From Hygrocybe punicea (taxonomy: Eukaryota; Basidiomycota; Agaricomycetes; Agaricales; Hygrophoraceae): a stretch of 64,000 nt of DNA. Position numbers and translations under genes: made by a program. The notes beneath the pieces are model-generated. The model had not been told where the DNA came from. It worked only from the letters and a program-made list of their open reading frames with translations, and searched no databases. Each line of letters opens with the position of its first letter. The first letter of the stretch is position 1. Location: the NCBI GenBank assembly GCA_963556145.1, contig OY744464.1:6671508-6735507 (forward strand), in the 5' to 3' direction. Shown here in pieces: positions 56,473 through 64,000 of this stretch.

Positions 56473-57729
56473 ATGAGCACCGGAAAGAGACGACGCGATT
56501 CAACGCTTTCATCCTATTTTCAAGCTAACGACGTTGAAGCTGAGCGACCTCAAAAAAGTAGCAAAACCGACGCTCGCCACGACGTGCCTGCCAGTGGACC
56601 ATCGTCAAATGACCACATTGCTTCCCTCTTGGATTTTTCGTCTCTGACATCCTCTACCGACATTTCCAGCCGTTTCGACGAGATAGCTGAGGCGCTATTC
56701 CTCGACTATCAACTCCTGTTGACGTGCGGAAAGGTCCAAACCGAGTTTGAAATTATCGAGTTGGAGTTTTATCTTCAAAAATCTGGATGCCACGAAGATC
56801 CTTTCACACATGGAAGTGAGGAGCAAAAACGATCTGGTCAATGGTTTGTCGATCCCTTTTCTATACACCATCCTTTGTTTCCATTGTTCTTGACACTAAC
56901 ATCATGGCGACCTTCTAGGTATTTCCATCGCGCACCAACACGTTCAGAAGGCTCTCACCGCACCCCTACTGCTGCAGGAGGTTACAGAGGCGGGTCTCGC
57001 AAAGGGCTGGATCTTACATTTGGTGGTCCTGTAACTTTATCATCATCGACATCTTCACATAACCTACGAGGAGGGATTCTCCTTCGCACGTTGCGCCGCT
57101 TGTCCGATTCCAAGGTAGTTTCAGGGCCATCCGTGCTTGTAGATGAAATACTGCGTCTCAGCGGGGCTGCAAATATCTCGGAACTCGTGGGACAGAAATG
57201 GGGTGGTAACATCTCAGCATGGCCGTCTGCCCCATCCACCCGACTTCCGTCCTCCACGTCCTTATGCCTCCAACGCAGAAATAATACGCATCCAGTGAAG
57301 AAGCCTCCCATATACCGTTCTCCCCGTATTGGCCTTGATTTATCTCATCCATCAACCACAAACACCCTCTCTCACCCCCGAATCGTGTACGTATCCAAGC
57401 CATACCGCTACTTTCTTCACCCTGAACTCCTCACCGCGAACGGTCGTGTTCATACTTTTCTTGGTGTGTACCGAGCATGCCGCGAATCAGGACGATACAA
57501 CAATAACGAAGGTGGTCTTAGAGGGGCAGTTGTTAAGTTGACCAGACTCTCGGAGAAGACTTTCACAAAATATCTTCAAGATTACAAATCAGGTGTCGAG
57601 CACGGAGTCCTCCAGTCTTTCGTCGGCGTAGCAGGGAAGGGTGCTTCGGCGTCTCCTTCAACCTGCCTGAGGATGATGGGTACACTTGCGAGACTCCAGG
57701 CTGTTGATAGCGGCGGTGAGAATTATTAA
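56473..57729 (+). CDS. Conserved protein of unknown function
   Basis: Exon 1 (56473-56843) and exon 2 (56919-57729) join at GQW-YFHR and give 393 residues. The 75-base intron is a multiple of three and has no stop, so retaining it also leaves an open frame. The core reads EFEIIELEFYLQKSGCHEDP FTHG, RSGQWYFHR, GGSRKGLDLTFGG, RGGILLRTLRRLSDSKVVSG and PSVLVDEILRLSGA. I know this arrangement (EFYL, DPF.H, W.FHR, KGLDLTFG, GGIL.R, G.VDE.L) from uncharacterised proteins of fungi and some bacteria but cannot name a function with confidence. The N-terminus GKRRRDSTLSSYFQ resembles a PIP-box-like Q-x-x-x-x-x-x-YF only loosely. An in-frame ATG at 56443 would add ten residues. No signal peptide or membrane segment. 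Confidence 0.65.
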   Translation: MSTGKRRRDSTLSSYFQANDVEAERPQKSSKTDARHDVPASGPSSNDHIASLLDFSSLTSSTDISSRFDEIAEALFLDYQLLLTCGKVQTEFEIIELEFYLQKSGCHEDPFTHGSEEQKRSGQWFVDPFSIHHPLFPLFLTLTSWRPSRYFHRAPTRSEGSHRTPTAAGGYRGGSRKGLDLTFGGPVTLSSSTSSHNLRGGILLRTLRRLSDSKVVSGPSVLVDEILRLSGAANISELVGQKWGGNISAWPSAPSTRLPSSTSLCLQRRNNTHPVKKPPIYRSPRIGLDLSHPSTTNTLSHPRIVYVSKPYRYFLHPELLTANGRVHTFLGVYRACRESGRYNNNEGGLRGAVVKLTRLSEKTFTKYLQDYKSGVEHGVLQSFVGVAGKGASASPSTCLRMMGTLARLQAVDSGGENY

Positions 57730-58322
57730 TAGCACCTTATGGGCTCGTTGGTTTGGAGTTGGACTTTTACAAAATTGTGCAGCTTTCTCAACAAATCCAC
57801 TACACTCGTATGGAGTGAAAGGGAAGGTGGGAGGAAGAACCCTCCAAATGTTTTTTGACCTGCCAAGCATGAAATAATATGGACCACTGCCATTTATAAC
57901 TGACCAACCGAGAGCAATGAGATAAAATGTGATACAATTTGAGGTCGGAACCTCCCGCGGATTCCGGCCTTCGATTATACAAACATATGATAGACTAACT
58001 TGAATGATCCGTCGTGGGGTAGCTCTAAATAACGTGTACGAACCATGCAACTCAAAATACAGCAGAATGGAAAGCGAATGAAGGGAAGGACTGTCGAGGT
58101 AAGAGAGGAGGTTGTGGGTTCAGTTGTGTGTAGTAATAAACAAGAAAGCTGAGCGAAAACAGAGCCGGTAACGCGTGTAGGCGAGATCTGGCGCGAGATA
58201 GGCATCGCCGTAATGGATGGGTGAGACTGCGTTGCTTGTGCGCGTGCGACAGTCAATGGGCAGTTTTATTGTTTGCGAGGGTTGAAGATGAGGTGGCATT
58301 CCATAGAGGCGGGAAAGATGAC

Positions 58323-60371
58323 CTATTGTTGAGTATGCAAGGCCAAGCGTGAAATGGGAGACGCCATGTTAGCAAAGTCACGCACGAAGCTGTCTCTCAT
58401 CTCCATCGTCCTTTCGTTGGTCTCCGGTGGTGCTACAATGTCGAAGTTTCTCGCGATAGCCGCGACAGCAACCTTCAACATCACCTGTGCCAAATTCTGG
58501 CCACCACACACGCGTGATCCGGTTCCAAAAGGCATCAGGTGCTGGGCCATTCTGAGGAGTTCTTCGCTGTTTCCAGGTGTCTCAAGCCAACGGTCGGGTA
58601 GGAAGGTATCCGGGGAAGGGAAGACGGAGGCATCGCGATGCATTGACCTAAAAGTATCATCAAATAAACGTCGAAATTATAATGTGTACTATCTTAATAC
58701 CAGGCTTGGGTGGCAACAATGGTACCAGCGGGTAGCTCGAAGCCCATGAGGTCAAATGCCTCGTTCGTTGCGCCATTCTGGGAAGTGGGTGACGGTACAA
58801 CACGCTCGAGAAGACTGGGGGCAGCCCCGTAAAGCCGCAAACCTATCAAGACAGAAATGTAGCATGAAAGGGTTGCAGAACTACAGTGATGGCGTTACAC
58901 ACCCTCTTTTATGAACGCGTTCAAGTACGGTAGGCGTTGCAAGACCGCAATGTCAGGAATTGTTTGCGAATCAGGCATGGCATCGTCAAGCTCAGCCTGA
59001 AGTTTCTTCGTGACATCGCCACGACGGCTAAGCTCCCAGAAGAAGTATGACAGCGAAGTCGACGACGTATCGGATCCGGCAATCCTAAACGAGTGGCGGG
59101 AGTGACGTCGGTCAATCAGCAGTGGTACGGCATGAGTATATCGGATCACCAACATATGTCCCATGGTTTCCGAAATGATGTCGTGATCAGGCATCATCGA
59201 GTTCGTCGATGGGTACCGGTATTGAAGGAGGCGGTGCAGCATCGGGACCTTTTCTCTTTCACTGACGTCACCGGCGTTCATCTGCGCACGCATCTCGTAA
59301 ACTCGCGCACTAACGAACTAAAATTGCCACTTATTATTTCGTCAGGATATCCAAGAGAACAGTCAACTCACCTCGGCCATCACCTTATCTGAATCGCACA
59401 TCTGACGCCATCGATTGTTCGGGATACGGCAAAGTAGGTTCCATGCCCATGTCGGAACTGCGCTGCGCTGATTAGTTATACGTGTGCGTTTACATCAGAT
59501 AAACTCAAAGTTGGTCTCAAAGAACCAAGACTCTCACCAGAACGCCACGCAGGGGAAACAATGCGATAGCGGTGCAAAGTTCGTGGGGAGTGGAGAGTGG
59601 CGTACCCATCTCCATTGCACTGACTGCTCCGAGCCTGGAGCCATAGCAGGAGGACACAAGAACATCGACCATAAGATGGCGGAACAAAGTGAGACAATCG
59701 AGAGGCATTCTACCAGCTATGTGGTTGAGGGACTGAGAATCATATCAATAGACTAGTCGCCACGGCCAGGTGGTATACTCACTTTGACAAGTTCGAGTGT
59801 AATGTCGTGAATCTCTGGTTGGAACAACGCGACGTTGGCGGGCGTATAGTGCGGAGCGTATCCTTTTCGACGGGTGACGTGAGAGGCGTGATCGAGTGTG
59901 GTCATACTGCGAGGAATGATCGATTTCAATGGCATATATGCGCAAAGTCACTTACGCGTGATCGTTATCATTGCTAGAGGCGTTTCGCGTGAGTATAGTT
60001 AAAAGGAAGGAAGTTGCGACGTACGTTAGAAGGCTTTTGTAGTACGTGCTCTTGTCGAACTTGTGGACCGAGTATACGCTTCTCATGCTTGTGATATCGC
60101 GAAAGACGACCTTGTTGGGGCCAACGCGAACTACCGGGCCATATACCTCAAAGAGTTTCTCGATTGTCTTGCATTGTTGTAGACGGAGGACGTGTGTTGT
60201 GAGCCAAAAGTCAGAAACCGCGGCGTACCAAGGACCGGGGATAGCGCTGAGAGGGGAGAACACCAGGTGGTAAAGGACGCGTACAGCGACGTAAAGTAGT
60301 AGCATGGAGACGAAAACGACGGCCAGGTTGTGGGAGAGCCAAGAGACGGAGAGCTGGGTCGCGAAATTCAT
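58323..60371 (-). CDS. Cytochrome P450 monooxygenase
   Basis: The protein starts MNFATQLSVSWLSHNLAVVF with one N-terminal membrane anchor (to about residue 35), then SPLSAIPGPWYAA, the proline hinge. Exon 1 is 60371-60025; an 18-base exon (59973-59956, NDNDH) and an exon 59906-59783 (RRKGYAPHYTPANVALFQPE) follow. Later exons carry HELCTAIALFPLRG, the oxygen-binding I helix IAGSDTSSTSLSYFFWELS, the ExxR region YLNAFIKEGLRL, FLPDRW and the haem loop FGTGSRVCGGQNLAQ with the cysteine ligand. At least seven introns of 50-70 bases are needed. It would be anchored in the endoplasmic reticulum and oxidise a small molecule; the substrate cannot be inferred. All key residues are present. No other biosynthetic genes are nearby, so there is no cluster evidence. 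Confidence 0.88.
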
Positions 60372-61937
60372 GTCGCGGGAGTTGAGGGAGGAGGGCTGGA
60401 CGAGGAAAAATGAACCCGCGTCGGAGCAAGGTGAGGGGAGAGGGAAAGAAGACGGGAGGGAAGATCGACGTGACGAAGGCTCTTTATATACTTGAGAGAC
60501 CGTGAGAGGAATAACATGGCCATCGTGAAAATCGGAAAATGAGGATCTGGGTTTGTTTTCTTGTCAACGAAGCGGCAATCGCTTACGTCATTCCGTCTTT
60601 ACTCTAAATCGGGAACTCCATATTCCTTTTCGGGCGATGCCTTCCGGCTACTAAACAGCGCCTATTATCCAACTATGACTCTTCCGTCGTTTTGACAGCG
60701 AACCGACCGGCAATTCATTACCAGTTTATCGCAGTATTTTTATTGCTCCAGTCTTAGTAGCCGCACCTAACCACAAACGTTGTCACGCCTTCAGACCGCA
60801 GCTTTCAAACGGCAACGGTAACCCACCTCATCCCCGTTTCACGCCGCGCGCGGTTCTTGCCGTCCAGGAAATTTTAACTTCTCTTCCGCGTTTCTATATT
60901 GATAGCGCGCTGCTCGAATCTGTTGGAAGTTTTCGATATCGACCGGCATGCAAGAAGCCCAGGCGTATGCAACGTTGCCCATGAACAACATTTTAGCGGG
61001 ACGCACACCTGAAAGAACGCGGAGGTTTGCAAATTGATCACGGCAGCATAGGCTTAGATCAACGAATGGTTTGTTTGCTGAGTCGGGCGACTTCTAAACT
61101 TGACACATGTACGATCAGACCATAGCTCGCGCCATGACTTGCAGCTTGAAACCCGAAGATTTACGGCTTACATCGGGGACCGGCATTACGGCCGGATTTC
61201 GACAATCAAAAAGGTTTCGTAAGTTTGACCTTCCAATGAGGATAAAAAAGCTAAAATCGAACCTGTTTCCTGTCTGAGATTCAGGCAGATCTGGATGTTG
61301 GCCTCTAAAAGTTTCACCAAACAACGTAATCATGGATCCTTTTGTCCATGGCAATGTTGCCCTGGCAAGTTGTGCGCCCACCATGACAGACTCTCAGACC
61401 CCGTCGCAAATTGAAATTGGTGCCATCCGCAGCCGTGCGGAACACTGGGACCCGTGGCAATCGCAGGAACCATTCGTGCATCATCCCAAGAACACCTCTC
61501 GCTTGTAACAAGACTATCCATTTCAGTTCGAGTTTGAAGACGGGCCTTGCACAAGTTTGAATTCAACTTGTTTGTGGTCACGTGAAGTAAAAAAATTCGG
61601 TTTCCTCTCCGGTATGCTGTAGTGAACCGCCCACGGTTTGTCAGTCAAAACCATATGTACAGCCGCTGTACAGCGGGTTGATAACTCAGTCTAAGTTGTC
61701 GGTTAGCAGATGGTTTGCACAAACCATATCCAGGGAGATATGGTTCAAAATGCCATATCAGTGACCACACTAATGTTTTAACATACTGTACAGTATGGAA
61801 GGCTCGAAACGGGGATCGGGACTGGATCTACCATCAGGAACAGTGGCGGCTTCTCACCGTCTGATGTCAGGGAGGCTTCCAGTCGAGCTCGCCGTTACTG
61901 ACAGTGAGCTCGACTTACTCACTATCTAGCCATATTT
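60372..61937. other. Intergenic region, no gene recognised
   Basis: The first 150 bases before the P450 start contain a TTTATATAC on the minus-strand promoter side (60481-60490 region), a possible TATA box. The rest has only small frames without family resemblance. Between 61640 and 61800 lie short inverted repeats (TACAGCCGCTGTACAG; ATGGTTTGCACAAACCAT). Confidence 0.5.
61882..61914. repeat. Perfect 9-bp stem hairpin
   Basis: GTCGAGCTC and GAGCTCGAC enclose a 15-base loop. It follows the inverted repeats of 61640-61800 and may be the edge of a small element. No function is evident. Confidence 0.6.
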
Positions 61938-62079
61938 TCAAGCTGAATGTTTTATATAATCATTCATTCTACATATTGTATATAGGCTAAAATATATGGA
62001 GTACAAAATAAAGAATACACGGGATATTGGCACGGAATGTGGGTGCCTACCTTCACGGCAGCGTCGCACAGGGCCTACT

Positions 62080-62720
62080 TGTGACGGGGAGGTGCTTGCA
62101 GGGGGCTGGGGGCGGGGTAAGGGCGCCGGGCAAAAGGTGATACCGCGAGGGACTGGGACCCCCCGACCTCTCCTTCTCAACACCAACGAGGTGCGGGGTA
62201 ATTGCCGGGCATCATCGAAAACAGCCTGGGAGGCATCCTGGGAGTTGAAACAGTGGTGGTGGGGGGTGGTTGGGCACCAGCCGGACATGCGAGGGACTAG
62301 GGCCCCCGACCCCTCGTTTTCAACGCAAACCAGGTGCGGAGGGTCTGAAATAGCCGGGGGTGGTCGAAAACGGCGAGAGAGGGGCCGTCCTGGGTGTTGA
62401 AAAAGTAGGGGGTAGGGGGTGGTTGGGCACCAGCCGGGAATGCGAGGGACTGGAGCCTCCAGACCCCTCGTTTTTAACGTAAACAAGGTGCGGAGGGTTT
62501 GTACTAGCCGGGCGTGGTCGAAAATGGCGAGGGATGGGTCCTTGGAGTTGACAAAGTAGAGGGTGGGTGGGCACAAAAGACGACCGCGAGGGACTGGGGC
62601 CCCCCGACCCCTCGTTTTCAACACGAACGAGGTGCGGGGAGTCTGTACTAGCCGGGCATTATCATAACCGGCGAGGGAAGGGGCGTCCTGGGTGTGAAAA
62701 AAGTCGGGGGGTGGTACGTA
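62080..62720. repeat. Minisatellite, about four units of roughly 145-153 bp
   Basis: The phrase GCGAGGGACTGG(G/A)(A/G)CC begins at about 62148, 62289, 62442 and 62587, each followed by CCCCTCGTTTTCAAC-like and GAGGTGCGG-like words. The units differ by small changes. A 344-codon minus-strand frame (61938-62972) runs through the array because unit lengths happen not to break it; I treat it as non-coding. Confidence 0.75.
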
Positions 62721-63543
62721 CCTGAACCATTCCTGCACTCCATCATCAATAAAAATGATCATCTCTGACGTCCCCAACGTTCGCGCCGGCGTTTCGCCGT
62801 CCCAATCGGTCCTGTCGTCGAGTGGCACGAGGGTGGTGATGATGGCGGTTGCGGCCGCGGTACCTCCACGACGACGACCCCATCGATGACGCCTTTGGCA
62901 AGGATAACCCTCCACGTCGCCGTCGTCTTCTTCGTCCCTATGCGCCCGGCCCGCTGCAAGTCGTTCCGACATTCAAGACATCAGTTGAAACCGAGAGCGA
63001 GCGTTCCGCTCCGGGGCGGTGATCAAATAATATTGGATTCACTACTTTTGTGGTTATCTGCATTGGGGAAATATTGCAGAAAATAATGTTATTATTGCTG
63101 TTTGCATATATGTTGGCGCGCCACAAATTTCCAAATTAGTATGTGCAAAATGGCCGTGAACAACTTTTGAATTTTATCTCAACCACAACTCATCGGACGG
63201 CCTCACCTTGTATACAAAAATTGATCAGAAAATTATTTCCAAGGCGCATGAGGCAAAATCGGAACAATTTGACCGTAAATTCAGATTTCAGCATTATCCA
63301 ATGCCAATCTCACCTTCCGAGTTTTCCAGCCATCCAAAGCATGAAACTTGAGTTAAAAATGGGTCAAAGACTCTGAGTACACTAGTTCTGATGTGCAAGC
63401 AACATTTTGGTGCCATGAAAAATAGTATGAAGGTCTTTGCATGACCCTTTTTTGTCGTGGTCGGAGTAAACAGACCAAATCATTTCTTCATCACACCATT
63501 GTCTACTGCAGCTGCGAACACACATTTTACAGCAAAACCTATT
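62721..63543. other. Intergenic region, no gene recognised
   Basis: A G/C-rich part (to about 63020) continues the composition of the minisatellite; the rest is ordinary AT-rich sequence. No feature stands out besides the upstream region of the gene at 63544. Confidence 0.4.
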
Positions 63544-64000
63544 ATGGTCAATGCCCGGACCAAAAATCAGAAGGCCGAAAAGACGAGGCCAGTTGGTAGA
63601 CCACCCAAAAAGCGCCAAGCAGCAGCCGAAGATGACTACGATGAAGATGCACGCATGGAAAAACCTGCAGGAAGCAACAAGAAAGTCGCATTTGTCAATG
63701 CACCTCCCAAGCGCCATCCAGAACCAAAACCAGCTTATAAAGGTGCCGCAAAACCTTCTGCACCCGCAGAAAACTACAGTATATCGTCGCGTTCAACCAC
63801 ACCAGGTACTCCCACCACCGATGAAGCTGTAGCCAAAATGCTTCTTGGTTTTGCAAACCAACAAGGTCCTGGCCGTGCACCTCAACAATATCAGGGGCCC
63901 GTCGACGCAAATTTAGGAGATAATTCTATGCAAGAAGAATACGAGGAGGATGCTTATGATGACGACGATGACCTCTACTGTGAGGAATCTACCGAAGCGG
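63544..64000 (+). CDS. AT-hook-containing protein, N-terminal part cut by the window edge
   Basis: The ATG at 63544 opens a frame of 152 codons that is still open at the right edge. It begins MVNARTKNQKAEKTRPVGRP and contains RPVGRPPKKRQ, an AT-hook core (R-P-x-x-R-P-P-K) that binds the minor groove of AT-rich DNA. A basic, proline-rich linker (PPKRHPEPKPAYKGAAKPSA) and an acidic aspartate/glutamate tract (EEDAYDDDDDLYCEES) follow. The layout suggests a nuclear protein or the first protein of another transposon; too little is visible to decide. Confidence 0.5.
   Translation, partial: MVNARTKNQKAEKTRPVGRPPKKRQAAAEDDYDEDARMEKPAGSNKKVAFVNAPPKRHPEPKPAYKGAAKPSAPAENYSISSRSTTPGTPTTDEAVAKMLLGFANQQGPGRAPQQYQGPVDANLGDNSMQEEYEEDAYDDDDDLYCEESTEA

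Noticed and set aside
61938..62972. 344-codon gene on the minus strand
   Set aside because: It is a translation of the minisatellite and its flanks.
1..64000. tRNA or rRNA genes
   Set aside because: No cloverleaf with matching T-arm and acceptor stem and no rRNA-like block was noticed by eye; a tRNA scan would be decisive.

Overview
The window looks like a transposon-rich stretch of a basidiomycete (Agaricomycetes-type) nuclear genome. The host genes carry many short introns of about 45-75 bases with fungal-style splice sites. Several protein families are typical of mushroom-forming fungi (DUF6533 membrane protein, DUF6818 protein, tandem dual-specificity phosphatase, single-gene P450). There are no operons and no prokaryotic features. 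All family names come from motifs read by eye; no database search was possible.

Layout. 1-1.3 kb: the 5' end of a Ty3/gypsy-like retrotransposon on the minus strand (Gag start, primer-binding site, LTR start) running off the left edge. 1.3-15.3 kb: decayed repeats, with a 225-bp mariner-type MITE, a DUF6818 pseudogene cut by a 1.17-kb element with a 10-bp target duplication, a solo LTR with a 5-bp duplication, and a broken Harbinger-like DDE transposase. 15.3-40.4 kb: a nest of elements. A PIF/Harbinger transposon (TTA duplication; SANT/Myb-like gene plus convergent transposase) has its right terminal repeat split by a large palindromic (foldback) element. That element in turn holds a 1.3-kb insertion in its left arm, a small palindrome in its loop, and a 15.1-kb Ty3/gypsy retrotransposon in its right arm. 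41.3-42.6 kb: an element with long, self-folding terminal repeats.

42.9-51.7 kb is a compact host gene block: a dual-specificity phosphatase with one live and one dead domain, mitochondrial methionyl-tRNA synthetase (divergent from the next gene), an auxilin/SWA2-like J-protein, an HRI1-like protein and a DUF6533 membrane protein. 51.8-56.3 kb is a Tc1/mariner element with perfect TA duplications, carrying a DD34E transposase and a convergent passenger gene whose intron houses a second copy of the solo LTR. 56.4-60.4 kb holds a conserved protein of unknown function and a cytochrome P450. 60.4-64 kb is mostly non-coding with a minisatellite and ends in the start of an AT-hook protein.

The most interesting signals are the order of insertions readable from target duplications, the near-perfect inverted arms, the retrotransposon LTR that carries one array of GATA motifs and another of TGASTCA (Gcn4/AP-1-type) motifs just before its TATA box, the extra coding segments of the same retrotransposon, and the two-gene mariner element.
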